From Rhipicephalus microplus (lineage: Eukaryota > Arthropoda > Arachnida > Ixodida > Ixodidae): 64,000 nt of DNA. Numbering within the stretch: position 1 is the stretch's first letter; each line of letters opens with the position of its first letter. The notes under the pieces are model-generated. The model saw only the letters and a program-made list of their open reading frames with translations, was not told the origin of the DNA and ran no database searches. Location of the stretch: NCBI RefSeq assembly GCF_043290135.1, contig NC_134702.1, forward strand, positions 197,688,491 to 197,752,490, in the 5' to 3' direction. Made by a program: the position numbers and the translations under genes. This document shows, piece after piece, positions 22,985 through 34,770 of the stretch.

Positions 22985-23412
22985 AACTAACTAAAGCTGG
23001 ACTGACAGCATCTCCGTTATGTCCCTTTTGCAAGGAATCAGAATCAATAGATCATTTCTTTTTATCCCGTCAACAATATTCTTATCAAACGAAAAGATAC
23101 CTGGTCGAACCAACTGAGAAGCTAGGTTTGAAAATAAACGTGGCAGGAATTTTATCCTTCCGAAGGATCACATTAGGTTATAGCCACAAGGAGGTTTGCT
23201 CTGCCGTGTATACTTACATAATGGCAGCAAAAAGATTACCTTGTTAGTGTATGTTATCATTATTTCCGGCTGCAAGACTACTTGAAAGCCTGACTCATAA
23301 CTAACTCACTAGATGATCCTGCCGCCCGGTTCTTGGCCGATCCCCCTTTGTGGGCGAGTGCCAACAAAGCTAAAGGCTCATCATCATCATCATCATTATC
23401 AACATCATCATT
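22985..23412 (+). mobile_element. 3' fragment of RNase H LINE family C
   Basis: The frame gives KAGLTASPLCPFCKESESID and HFFLSRQQ, the same zinc motif as CAFCDELETIDHFFLTC at 16.3 kb with the final Cys changed to Arg. The 3' part contains TTGGCCGATCCCCCTTTGTG and ends in a TCA-repeat tail (23376-23412). It is 5'-truncated in the C-terminal region. No convincing TSD. Confidence 0.75.
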
Positions 23413-23462
23413 TGTTCGTCACCGCGCTTAAGATAGGTGGTGTCCGCCTCTCAAATGCATAA

Positions 23463-23474
23463 CTCATAAGCATT
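23463..23474. repeat. target-site duplication of the full-length LINE (pair 28752-28763)
   Basis: CTCATAAGCATT is exact at both ends. The right copy starts immediately after the TCCTCCTCC tail. Confidence 0.85.
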
Positions 23475-23578
23475 TTGAAGACGAAGTTTTTCCTGAGTGG
23501 AACGCTGGTTTCAGTCTCTGTTATTTTTTCTCGTTTTCTTTGGTGCTAGTGGAAGACGCTGCTCTTCTGCCTGCGGAA

Positions 23579-24943
23579 ATGGACGTAGAATCACCAGGGC
23601 CTCCACCCATACGTCCCGCGTCGTCGGTGACCACTCTAAGAAAGCGCTCCGGCCACCCAAGTGACGTCGACAGTGAGGACACGCTCATGTACTCTACGGC
23701 CAGTGATGAGAGCTCCGATGAAAGTGACTTTGTGCCCGTGGCAAGACACAAGGCGAAGAGGAGGTTGCTTACGACATCTCCTTCCCAAAGTAAGGCCACC
23801 ACGAATATTCAAGAGCCACCGGTTCACACTATTTTGTTTGTCCCGCTGAATGCCGCTGACAGCATGAACTGACTTAATCACCAGGTCACGTCTATGTCAC
23901 TTGAGGCGCTCGTTCCGGGATAAATAACAGACGTGAGAATCAATGGCCGCAAGAACGTTCTGGCGATAGACGTTACGCAACGTACTGCTCTCGACGTATT
24001 GACCAAGGTGAATGTGCTCGGGAACATCAACGTTCGTTCTTTCATACCAGATGGCAAGGACTCTAGAGCAGGCGTTATCTACGACGTCGACACCTCCATC
24101 AGCGATATTGATTTTCCAACTCTAATCAAACCAGTGACGGAAGCTACTACAATCTTGCAAGCCCGCCGTCTCGGGAACTCACGATGCGTGAAACTAGTTT
24201 TTAAGGGTGACAGCCTCCCAACTCAAGTAAGAGTTGGTCATTTTCGACACACAGTACGGCCGTTCGTGCCGAAACCTCTTCAGTGTCGGAAGTGCTGTAA
24301 AATAGGACATGTGAGTGCTGTTTGCACAAGTTCTGCTGTGTGCTCCCGATGTTCGGAGTCGCACAACACGGAAGCCTGCCAGGCAGAACATCGCAAATGC
24401 GGCAATTGCCAAGGTCCTCACGAGGCGTCATCAAAGCAGTGCCCAAATGTGAAGAAGGAAATGCAAGTGCTGAGGCAGATGGCCAGAGACGGTTCTACCC
24501 ACAGGGAGGCTGCTGCCAAAGTGCGACGTCGGCGTTCGCGCCATAGGAAAACTCCTAGGACATCCTCTGCCAAGGCCAGGGATACACCGCTACCCCATAT
24601 CACGCACTCACCACCACAAGCATCAACAAGTGCCAACAACAAGCATCCTCAGAAAGACGCAAGAAACATTGACCCTGACGCGTGGCCAGCGCTGCCGTCA
24701 GTGACACCGCCAGTAGAACGGCAGCATCGCCCACTGAAAGCTACTTCAGAGCGAGTAAGTCATGACAGTCAAGATAACGAAATAATAGACGTGATTAAGA
24801 CCCTCATGAAGACAATTCGAGTACTCCTGAATAATATTCAGATTCCGGCTGCCCACAGTGCTCTTCAAATATTGGACGCTTTGAATCCGGTGCTATCAAA
24901 TCTACAGAAGCACCATGACTCTTTCCCTGCAGCCCTTCCGTAA
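23579..24943 (+). pseudogene. ORF1 gag-like nucleocapsid protein of LINE A, two nonsense codons
   Basis: Start chosen at MDVESPGP (23579) because the sister copy starts with MDAGPSGG; an upstream ATG at 23540 is also in frame. The N-terminus is acidic and Ser-rich (SDVDSEDTLMYSTASDESS). A central block has RCVKLVFKGDSLPTQVRVGH. Three knuckles follow: CRKCCKIGHVSAVC (CX2CX4HX4C), CSRCSESHNTEAC (CX2CX3HX4C) and CGNCQGPHEASSKQC (CX2CX3HX6C). A basic stretch (RRRRSRHRK) and a C-terminus with ILDALNPVLSNLQ come next. TGA at 23870-23872 and TAA at 23921-23923 interrupt an otherwise continuous frame. The family role is binding the element RNA for transport and integration. Confidence 0.85.
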
Positions 24944-27900
24944 ACAAGTGAAAGAGGCATCAATTTTCCAATGGAATGCCCGAGGTCTTAAACCCCGCAT
25001 TTCGGATTTTCGACCATTTGTTTTCAAGAATCAGTTTCCAATTATCGTAATTTGTGAACCACGTCTTCACAATGCTATAAGACTTTCTAAATACGAGGCT
25101 TTCAGGTCTGCAACCCGTAACGAAACCAGTAAGGTCATTGTTTACATCAGGTGCGAACTCACATATATTGAGCATTCAGTAACACCGGACGACAGCAACC
25201 AATACGTGTGCCTGACAGTTAAGCGTAAGAACGTGAACGTCACGCTAGTGGCAGTATATATTTCGCCTTCAGGCCGCTTCGACCCAGCAAGATTAAGCGC
25301 CATTATATCAGCGACACCTGGGCCATGGATTATTACCGGTGATTTTAACGCTCATCACCCCCTGTGGGGAAGCCAGAAGATGGACCGTCGGGGAAGAGAT
25401 GTGTCCTCCTTTGCATCTGACCACCAACTAAATTGTTTAAATGACGGCGCTCCCACGTTTTTACGGGGTCTGACATATAGTAGCTATCTCGACCTAACTT
25501 TTGTGTCGAGCAGCCTGAACACCAAGGTGCAGTGGTTTGCGGACAATGAAACGCATGGCAGTGATCACATCCCCACCTATATAAAAATCAAGGGGCTAAG
25601 CAAGTCGCAAATCGCACCCACTTCCCGGATAGACTGGTCAAAGTACAGATCATCCACAGAGAAGCGATGCGAGAGAAACCAAGAAGGCGCTCTTGAAAGC
25701 CTAGAAGGTATAATGAAGGCCGCTATTCAAGAGGCAACGTTTAATTGTGGACCTTTGCCAGATTTTTGCAAATATGAGGTGGAGTTGGAGCGACTTCGCG
25801 CAATCCGTCGTCGCGCCGAACGACGTTAGAAGCGCACGAAATCCATCTACGACTTGAGGGAAGCGAGACGTCTACAAAAGAAGATTCAACGTCGAATCAA
25901 TGCACTACAGTCGCAACGATGGAAGTCACTATGCGAGTCGCTCGATCCCCACAAACCTCTTTCGCAAATATTGAGAATAATCCGCGGCCTACGAACATTG
26001 CCACAACAGAATTGTCCGTTCAAATGCCTGGCTCTCCACCAAGGCCGGCGTGAAATCGATGTAGCGGAAGACTTCTGTGCCAGGGTTGCAAACAAGGGGT
26101 CCGGGATCAACATGAGTAACCTACGAAACGCGCCGGTGTCCAGAGACACTCGGATGGACAATATGTTTTCTCTAGAGGAGCTTCAGGCAGCATTGGCAGC
26201 ATGCAAGCGCTCGTCATCGCCTGGACCCGATGGAGTCACTTACATGGCCCTTGCTAACCTAGGACGAACAGCTCGGCGTGCCCTTCTAGCTGTATACAAT
26301 GACTCGTGGAGCAACGGTTCGGTTCCTCCTTCGTGGAAGTGCAGCCGCCTTGTGCCCCTGCTCAAACCAGGCAAATCGCCTCTGGACATGGCCTCCTATC
26401 GCCCCATCGCACTTTCCAGCTGTTTTGGAAAGGTGATGGAGAGAATGGTGCTGACTCGCCTGGAGTGGTACTTGGAACATAACAATATATACCCCAATGC
26501 TTTGACCGGCTTTCGACGTGGACGATCTTCCATAGACAATGTTGTTGATCTTGTCACGTCTGTACAACAGCAGAAGAGCCTTAAGAGATTATCAGCGGCA
26601 CTTTTCTTGGATATTAAGGCTGCATACGACAATGTATTACATGAAACCATCCTGGACGCCTTGGGAAGCATTGGATTGGGAGGCCGCGTTTACCAATGGA
26701 TCTACAGCTATTTGAAAGACAGAACCTTCTTCGTTCAGACAGAAGATGGCGCAACAAGGCAACATCATACTTATCGCGGCGTACCTCAAGGTGGGGTCTT
26801 AAGCCCCATACTTTTCAACCTTGCGCTCATCGGCCTCATTGACGTCCTGCCACACTCCGTACATCTGTCGATATACGCGGACGACATCTGCATCTGGGCA
26901 TCAGGGGTCACGCGTCTACACGTACGAGCCAGGCTTTAGACAGCGGCTACACTGACGTCAAACTACCTACAAGGACGAGGACTGGAGCTGTCATATGAGA
27001 AATGCTCAATAGTTGCGTTTACGCGCAAGACAATGACGCCATACCGCATCAGAATTAATGGACACACAATCAGCTATCAAAAAACTCACCGTTTCCTGGG
27101 AGTAATAATAGATCGTGATTTGTCTTGGAGCCCTCATATCGCTTACATGAAGAAGAAACTGACCATGATCACCCACGTCCTAAGGTTTCTTGCGGAAAAA
27201 TCATGGGGTGCATCGGTACGAGCCATGCTTCAACTGTATGCTGCACTTTTTCTTGGCTTCATGCGCTACAGCCTACCTGTGCTTGGCAAGGTTCGCATAA
27301 CAAACGTTCACGTCCTCCAGTCATTACAAGCTCAAGCACTGAGAATATGCCTCGGGCTGCCGAGATGCGCATCGTCAGCAGCGACTGTCGCAATCGCTCA
27401 TGAACACCCTATCACAACCTACATTCGTGTCGATGCTTTAAGAACGCACATAAGACATGCCACCCGGATTCAATCGCATCACCTTGCCTCCCTTCCAACT
27501 TCCAGGCCACGCTCTGCGTTCTGCTCTATTATTGCCCCACATCGCACGGTGATTCCCACGAACTTCACGCACGCAGCAAGACCGTCGTTACCATTGTGGT
27601 GTCTACATCCACTGGAAGCCCTGACAACCATCCCCGGAATGCAAAAGAAGAAAAATTTGTCAAATTTGGCCCTAGAACAAACAACATTACTGTTTCTGCA
27701 TGAGAAACACAGTGGACGCATTCACATTTACACGGATGCGTCGGTCACTTCAACAAGTTCAACAGGCGCAGTGGTGATTCCGGAGAAATCCATCACAATA
27801 AAGTTCAGGACCTCGCATTTGACATCATCCACGGCGGCAGAACTCGCCGCCATTCATGCCGCTCTGGAGTTCCTAGTTGAAGAACCGCAACAGACATGGT

Positions 27901-28592
27901 CAATATTCTCCGACTCCAAAGCAGCTCTCCAGGGAATCGCCTCGCCATATCGTCATGGACCAAACGAACAGCTAATTGCTGAAATACGACTGCTCCATCA
28001 CCGGGCTATAGAGAAACAACATGACATAGCATATCAATGGATACCAGGCCACTGCAGCATTGATGGAAACGACCGTGCAGATGAAGCAGCCCGAACTGCT
28101 CATGACGATGCCCCTTGTGTAGCTATACCATTATCAAGAACGGACGCCGCTGCAAGGCTTCGATCACTTGCACGAGAACTGACACTCGCTCAGTGGAATT
28201 CACCGGCATTCACTAACGTCCGCCTTCATAATTTGGACCCACACCTACAGCTCCGTCTTCCATCAGGAATAACCAGAGCAGAGGAGACACTTTTGTGCCG
28301 TCTGTGGATTGGGGTGGCCTTTACAAATGCTTATTCGTTTCGAATCGGAATGGCCAGAAGCCCGACATGTGACAACTGTGGCTGCGCAGAGACTTTCTCC
28401 TATCTTCTCTGCGAGTGTCCCCGCTTCAGCGTGCCAAGAAAAGAACTGTCAAAAGCTTTAGATAGAATAGACAATCGCCAATTGTCGGAAGAAAGGGTAT
28501 TAGGACACTGGCCGAGACCGTCCTCTGCACGCAAGGCATTGAGAGCGTTGTTGCGCTTTCTGCGGGCAAGTGGTCTTAGAGACAAACTGTAA
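24915..28592 (+). pseudogene. ORF2 endonuclease-RT-RNase H polyprotein of LINE A, two nonsense codons
   Basis: One frame of 1225 codons plus stop, broken only by TAG at 25827-25829 and TAG at 26937-26939. The APE endonuclease has FQWNARGLKPR, VICEPRL, ITGDFNAHHPLWG, YLDLTFVSS and GSDHIPTY, all key residues kept. The RT has SPGPDGVTYMAL, YRPIALSSCFGK, ALFLDIKAAYDNV, GVPQGGVLSPILFNL and an intact YADD (26874-26885). The RNase H domain has IYTDAS, TAAELAAIHAAL, IFSDSKAAL, PGHCS and GNDRADEAA, so the D-E-D-H-D set is complete. The C-terminus has CDNCGCAETFSYLLCECPRF. The start ATG lies inside ORF1 (29-base overlap), implying reinitiation or frameshifting. Every catalytic motif survives, so inactivation looks recent. 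Confidence 0.92.
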
Positions 28593-28999
28593 ACAGCGTC
28601 GTGGATCGTCTGATGACTTTCTCTCTCTTTTTTTTCAACGTCTCTTTTCTCTCATCTTTTATCCCTCTTACCCCCTTCCCCAGTACAGGGTAGCCAGCCG
28701 GTCTGAGAACTGGCTAACCTCCCTGTCCTTCCTCATTTATTCCTCCTCCTCCTCATAAGCATTGGTAAATTTGAAGGTCTAATTAGGGCTCATAGAAAAG
28801 GGTAGCATACACTCGAGAAAGTCCCAAAGAACTCTAACTCCCGTATTCAGAAACATGGCTTGACTTCAACTTGACTTGCCATTGACTTCAATGCAGCCCA
28901 AACGCGTTGCAAACCCGCTGTCTTTTGGTGGTGCCAAGACAGCACAAACGCACAGACGTGTTTCGAACGCCCAACATTGAAGGCGATTACAAGTCAAGT

Positions 29000-29011
29000 T
29001 CAAGACAAGGA
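29000..29011. repeat. target-site duplication of the Penelope-like insertion (pair 30220-30231)
   Basis: TCAAGACAAGGA is found at both edges of the inverted-repeat insertion in the same orientation. Confidence 0.8.
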
Positions 29012-29137
29012 CATGATTACAAATAAGCAGCGCACGACGTTTTACAAAAGAGAGACGATAGGGACACCGCTGCACTCTCAACTAGTTTATTCCGTAAAAG
29101 AACTTGGTTATTATACAACAAGACGGTGTACCACGAG

Positions 29138-29713
29138 CTACAATGACAACGTATTTTCTAAAAAACCAACTTCGCAATCGCTCAAAGTAATCGATGCTTG
29201 GCTTATACAGTAATCTTTTCTTTTTGCGATGTGGAAGGCCTCGATCACTTCCCTTGTCATCTTATCTCTGTGGCTGGAAAGAATTTTAGTCTCAGAGAAC
29301 AGCGGGGAGCATCCACATTCCAAGCAATGCCGTCTTAAGTGCGAGTAAGCATTATTAGCTAATGCTCTCTTGTGCTCCGTTAACCTTGTATTTATGCACC
29401 GGCCCGTTTGACCGATGTACATTTTCCCACATGACATGAGCAAACAGTAAACAACCGCGGTTCTGCACTCAACAAACGAAAAAATGTGCTTAACAGAGCA
29501 CCGACACCTATCCTTTTTTGCCAAACGCTTTCTATCTAGCCTAGCGCATATCTTTCCTAGTTTGTTAGGTGCAGAAAAAACAACTTGTAATCCATACCGG
29601 CTGCCTACATTTTCTTTTTTTTCTGCACCTAACAAACTAGGAAAGATATGCGCTAGGCTAGATAGAAAGCGTTTGGCAAAAAAGGATAGGTGTCGGTGCT
29701 CTGTTAAGCACAT
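29138..29713 (-). pseudogene. GIY-YIG endonuclease domain of a Penelope-like element (left arm)
   Basis: The minus-strand frame contains VYCLLMSCGKMYIGQTGRCI, NTRLTEHKRAL, a His/Cys cluster (SHLRRHCLECGCSPLF) and a C-terminus with VIEAFHIAKRKDYCISQAS and GFLENTLSL. The MYIGQTGR block and the downstream LTEH/HLRRHC block are diagnostic of the Penelope GIY-YIG module, which nicks the target. The frame starts in the spacer/right arm, so only about the last 150 codons belong to the element protein. The RT that should precede it is missing, so it cannot act alone. Confidence 0.85.
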
Positions 29714-30059
29714 TTTTTCGTTTGTTGAGTGCAGAACCGCGGTTGTTTACTGTTTGCTCATGTCATGTGGGAAAATGTACATCGGTCAAACGGGCCGGTG
29801 CATAAATACAAGGTGAACGGAGCACAAGAGAGCATTAGCTAATAATGCTTACTCGCACTTAAGACGGCATTGCTTGGAATGTGGATGCTCCCCGCTGTTC
29901 TCTGAGACTAAAATTCTTTCCAGCCACAGAGATAAGATGACAAGGGAAGTGATCGAGGCCTTCCACATCGCAAAAAGAAAAGATTACTGTATAAGCCAAG
30001 CATCGATTACTTTGAGCGATTGCGAAGTTGGTTTTTTAGAAAATACGTTGTCATTGTAG
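29617..30059 (+). pseudogene. GIY-YIG endonuclease domain (right arm), with stop
   Basis: Same protein segment as the left arm on the plus strand (CLLMSCGKMYIGQTGRCINT). A TGA at 29814-29816 replaces the TTA codon of the left arm, splitting LTEH. The frame resumes with the Cys/His cluster (ECGCSPLFSET) and ends TAG at about 30057-30059. The T-to-G change is the one difference seen between the arms. Confidence 0.85.
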
Positions 30060-30231
30060 CTCGTGGTACACCGTCTTGTTGTATAATAACCAAGTTCTTT
30101 TACGGAATAAACTAGTTGAGAGTGCAGCGGTGTCCCTATCGTCTCTCTTTTGTAAAACGTCGTGCGCTGCTTATTTGTAATCATGAACTATCACCAACTC
30201 GCCCAACTTTCGGTTTTACTCAAGACAAGGA

Positions 30232-33200
30232 GCCTTTATGAATATGGGGGTGAGTCTCAAGTTTGGACAAAAGGAATGCAATCGAGCATACGTGAAAAAT
30301 CACTCATTCCACTGCGATATGGTGCATTAGAGAGCAAGCACGCCAAGCTTGACTGCACCATCCGTCCTAGATATTGACATGGATATTCCGTGATATTGCA
30401 TATAGTCTGCATGGTAAGCTTGATAGGCCCAGTTTTTATTAATAATTGAGATGAAAAGGGCAAGGTTATCATAGAAACTTGACCTAGCGCCCTTCCTCTC
30501 TGTGACTGTGTATCACCTATGCAGTCTCTTGTAATAGCTGTTTGTGCAGTTGATGACGCAAATCTGACAGTATAGAAGCTGCAAAATACCTTCAGTCATA
30601 GAAAATTGTTGATTGCTCCTAATATTCAATGCTCCAGAAAACGCGACAATCCGGAGTGCATGGGCTTCAAAACACTGCAGCATTAGTACACTCGTTTTTT
30701 TTGTCAACGCAGACAAGCTCTACAGCCGGAATCACGAATACGTGAAAAAACAGCAGGTGTAGTTGTTGCGTAGAAATCGTGCACATTAACCGAGTTTTCC
30801 AGCGAAGAACTTTGACGAAGGAGAGATGCCTGTTAACCCCTTTGATTTTCAGATAAATTTATATTTATCATACCAATTTTATAGAAATCACTGCTTTACA
30901 GCTTTTATTATTCAATGTATTAATCACGAATGTCCCAAAGTTGTCCCTTCGTCCACAATAGGAAGTATCTTATACCCCGCAACCCCTAAAGGTATGGGAG
31001 CGCACACTAAGAGGGTACCCCCCCCCCAGATCACCTAAGGCAGGCGGAGGGGGAAGGGGTGCAAAGTCTGCCAGATACATTTACTCAGTCCGACATTTCT
31101 TGTCCCAGTTCTGAGAGCAGGATTGTGGTCACGCCAGTTTTCGACAATAATTGCGGCCAAAGGCACCCACGATTTCGTATTATAAGAGTTGCTTACTTCT
31201 TATGACGGGTTTCACAAAATGAATGACTAAACGCAGGCCGTCCTGAGAAGCACGTTACATCTTTTTCGTTTTTTAACCGTTGCTAATTATTTTCTTTTGG
31301 ACTCCATCGAATGAGTGAGGGCTGTTGAGTTAGAACGGATGGGGAACCCTGCGCCCGCCTACCCTCTAAGTTCAAAAATATTTTTTGTAATTTAAAGCAA
31401 AAAGATTACAACAATAAGATTCATGATATCAGAATATCTATTTATTAGCTTTCAATTGAGGTGTAAAGCTAACTTTTGACTGCAACATCACGTGGTGTAT
31501 ATTGTTTTTCAGTAGGAAACAAAACAATAGATAAAAAAGTTAGTATCTTTTTCTAAATTTGAGAAACATAAGTGGTCTGAAAATACTTTTATCGCTGACA
31601 ATACATATCATGCACTAAGGAATCATTACTCAGATCATAATGCATAATTTAGCGTTAGAATAGAAAATGACAAAAAGAAATATCCGGGGAAATTTTTTAG
31701 GAGGGTATGGCAGCAATGCTGCAATACTTGATTGAATTCATCTAGCGAAATGAACAAATTTCGTTGGTTTACATATAAAGTAACTTTCGCGTTGAAAGGA
31801 GGAATGACTATTACAGAATAGCGTGTCTCTGGAATGACACTAGGACGATGTCCTGCGAAATTTCGAAGCACTCTTGTAGCCAAGAGCGTTTTGTTCTCCG
31901 AAATATTCCACGTAATAAATATCTGCAGTGCAGCTATTTTCAACAATTTTTGTTCGAATACATTAGGAATGTTAGCCAAAACGACTGGAAAGTCGCATGC
32001 TCTCATTGCGAGATTCAATATCACAACACGTAACAGCAGCCTGCCCTAGGAAATGTGCTATTATAAAAGAATACCTGAATTTTTATTGTAAGATGTACTA
32101 CAAGTCTGTAGGTGTTCATGAACAAACTTAAACATTAGTAAAGAGTAATCACTATCGCACCGGCTACCTTGAGATGGAGGCCCGCGCTGCGTACAGGCGG
32201 TGCGCGTGCCTCACCTGTGTGATTTAAACGGGGACACCAGTGAGCTGAAGGGGGACTCCTGGTTTGTGTGTACCGATGGATGAACGTGGTCTCACTCTAA
32301 TCAACAGCTACTGCCCCGAACCTTCAACTTCACCCGCTCTACACTGCGTCCATAGGGCAATGTGCTGTACCTTCCATATGCGCCATCGCGTGGGCAAAAT
32401 GTTGTTTGTCCTGTCCGTCACGCCTGCTTTTACTACAGCCGGGACGCAGCAAACATCGTTTCCACAGGAAAAATGAAGTCTATATCATCTTCACTCCGCA
32501 TCGGCGATTGTTATGGGCGAATTAAAACTTAAAATAAGGCAGTAACAATTGTCGCCAATGAAACACCCCGGCATGCCTCTTTGCAATTAATTTTGCTTGC
32601 TACTTGACGCTGATGCTTTGGTCTTTTTTAGCAAGACGCAAGTTGCATGATTTAAAAAAGACGTTCTTATATCTCTGCGAAATAGCGGCCAGAGTAGATG
32701 ATGGTCATAATGTGGGAGCCTCTGCCATCCTGGCGTGTTGAGCACCGCCATGCGTCCCATGCATGTACTATGCGAGAGCGCCGTCATGCAATTGCGTGTC
32801 GCCTTGAGCTACCACGAATTAAAGCGCACATGTTTCATGGAGCTCAACTCTCATGTTCGGAGAAAAGAGAAAAAAAATGGAAAAATTGTGAAGTCTTCTT
32901 TTTGACAACATACGCAGCATCTCCAAGAGAAGGAACAGCGGAACAGCAAGCTTTTTATCTTTTCTACTTGCCTTTTCTTTTCTTTTGATCATCTCCTGCT
33001 TCCAGTGAGTCGTTTGAAAGTTAGCACTCCCATAAAGTGAAAGTCACAAAACAAATGGCCCCTTATCAGCATGTTTCGCTGCAAATGTCTTCAAAAGACA
33101 ATAGTCCTGAATGTGAAAAGATTAAACAAAACGTTTATTTGATGTTCTGCGCGAGAAAATTGATTAATTGTATTCTTGAAGCGCTGGGTTAGAGAGTCTC

Positions 33201-34560
33201 AATCCATGCAGCGAAGCGAAACGAGCGCATCGAGGCACGTCAGACACGAGCACCATCTGGCAGTTATTTTCGAAAATGAAGAAAGAATAAAGAAAACGAA
33301 CAAAGCGCCTACGAAGAAAGATGCGTGCCCGCCTCAGAAGCGATAAAAAGGCAAAGCGACGGGCAGATGTTACCAACCACCGTGTAGGAAAGCGTTGGAA
33401 ACAGTTACCTTTTTGAGCATCGCGTTCGACTGTCAGTGCAGCGTGACCAACGCTATGGTCCTTAGAGTTACTTGTGTGTGCCTCCTGTAGTATAAAGGCA
33501 CCCATACAAACCACTGACGTGTTATTATGGTGCCTCAGATAAGCACAAAAATTGCTTTTTAATTGATAATCATACAAGTATGAACGCTGAAACTTGAGCA
33601 ATATGGGTGAGCGCTCGCTGCGTGAGGGGTTGGTTGTTCGAGCTATCTTTTGGTGCCTTTAGGGGAATCATTACCGTGGACAAACAGTCAAATGTATAGA
33701 CACACAGGCAGAAAGACAAACAGACATACAGAGAGACCAAAATTTTGGCTTCGAAGGTCGTCAAGAAATACTGTCGTCTTTAAAAAATTGGGGGACCCTT
33801 AAGCTTCACCTTTAAGAGTTTAACGTGACAGCTAAATCCGGCCCCTAGTGCGCCCTTTAGCCACTAAGTGCATACCTATTATTATGTCTTGTTACACACA
33901 CACGCATTCACACACACTTACCACACACGCACACAAACACATGCGCGTGCAAGCGTGACATATCTAAAGCAATGCAATGAATGTGCAGTGTGGTCACTTC
34001 CTTCTGCTAGAACGGCGCTCTGCTGTAGTCGAGACCAGATGTTTACGATGGCACACAGACACACACGTACACGCACGCGCGTGTGAATGGTACATACAGG
34101 TGTTTGATCTAAAGCAAGATCTAAAGCAAGCCTCTAAGATACTCCTCGTGTGCTTGCCATCTGAGAGGCCATGGCCGCCAAGATGGGGCGTGCGCGGCGG
34201 TGTGCGCGCCAGATCCAGGCGGCCGTGGAGAAGCCATAAAGAGTCTCACGATGCCTCACAGATGGCAGCACATTATCTGGCGTTTGCCGTTTGCTTGATG
34301 AACGCTTCTGAAAAGCCAAATTTTTTTTGCCACATGGGCATATTTGTCCATTTCCAAAGCTGTTTAAAAGTTGCTGTCTGTTTTGCGTGGCGACAGCTGC
34401 ACTATCCCAGCCTATTTCGAAGTAGTTACGTGGCCTCCTAAATGCGCCTACAGATCGTCGAATGGGCTCGTTTTCGTCGTGTGACCTGTCGAACGAAATG
34501 CGTTAAGGAATCCCTCCTCTATTTACATTTATTTAGTGTTTTTTTTTCCAAAACAGCTGC
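30232..34560. other. no recognisable gene
   Basis: About 4.3 kb of low-coding sequence. It includes a C run near 31018-31027. No domain was recognised in any frame above 60 codons, including the 145-codon minus frame at 33164-33601. A CA-rich stretch lies at 33895-33945. Confidence 0.45.
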
Positions 34561-34564
34561 AAGT

Positions 34565-34770
34565 AACATGGTAGTTTTGTGGTAAGATATCTGCCTGCCA
34601 CGCGAACAGCCTGGGTTTGTTCCTCAAAGTAACCGAAAATTTTATTCTTTATTTTTGTTTGCTTCTTTGTCGATTTTTCGCACACGGACGATTTTCCGCT
34701 CACAACCAACGGTAATGACGCTCACGGCGGAATTCATCATACACGACCTCGCTAACGTTATCACGTTAAA
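34565..34770 (+). mobile_element. tRNA-Gly-like SINE, degraded
   Basis: TGGTAAGATATCTGCCTGCC followed by ACGCG and CCTGGGTTTGTTCC resembles the anticodon arm (GCC in CTGCCACG) and T arm of tRNA-Gly. The B box is degraded (GGGTTTGTTCC against GGTTCGANTCC). A body with AACCGAAAATTTTATTC, CGATTTTCCGCTCACAACC and GACCTCGCTAACGTTATC follows. It fits a tick SINE of tRNA-Gly origin and not a functional tRNA. Confidence 0.6.

Larger units (their letters stand above)
23475..28751 (+). mobile_element. full-length I-like LINE (family A) with 12-bp TSD
   Basis: A 5.28-kb element bracketed by CTCATAAGCATT at 23463-23474 and 28752-28763. It has a 5' UTR of about 105 bases, ORF1 (gag-like, three zinc knuckles), and ORF2 (endonuclease, RT, RNase H, Cys/His end) that overlaps ORF1 by 29 bases in another frame. 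A pyrimidine-rich 3' UTR and a TCC/TCCTCC tail follow. The presence of RNase H and CCHC knuckles places it with the I/R1-type superfamily; the exact clade needs a tree. The complete 5' end and exact TSD show a full-length insertion. Four nonsense codons and no frameshift separate it from open ORFs. Confidence 0.9.
29012..30219. mobile_element. Penelope-like element insertion as inverted repeat
   Basis: Two 569-bp arms in opposite orientation (29012-29580 and 29617-30185) flank a 36-bp spacer. A further 34 bp (30186-30219, GAACTATCACCAACTCGCCC and onward) occurs only on the right. The whole is bracketed by a 12-bp TSD. Each arm encodes the end of a Penelope-like protein, the GIY-YIG endonuclease domain; the RT is absent. 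Inverted, 5'-truncated partial copies are a known hallmark of Penelope-like insertions. The arms differed at a single position in my reading. Confidence 0.88.

Noticed and set aside
27700..28100. RNase H domain as a cellular RNase H
   Set aside because: It is in the same frame as a LINE RT and endonuclease and followed by a LINE zinc motif.
23521..28585. Minus-strand frames of 60-93 codons across the I-like LINE
   Set aside because: They are antisense shadows of the LINE ORFs with no motif of their own.
29138..30059. GIY-YIG domain as a host or homing endonuclease gene
   Set aside because: The CGKMYIGQTGR context, the following Cys/His cluster, the inverted structure and the 12-bp TSD identify a Penelope-like element.
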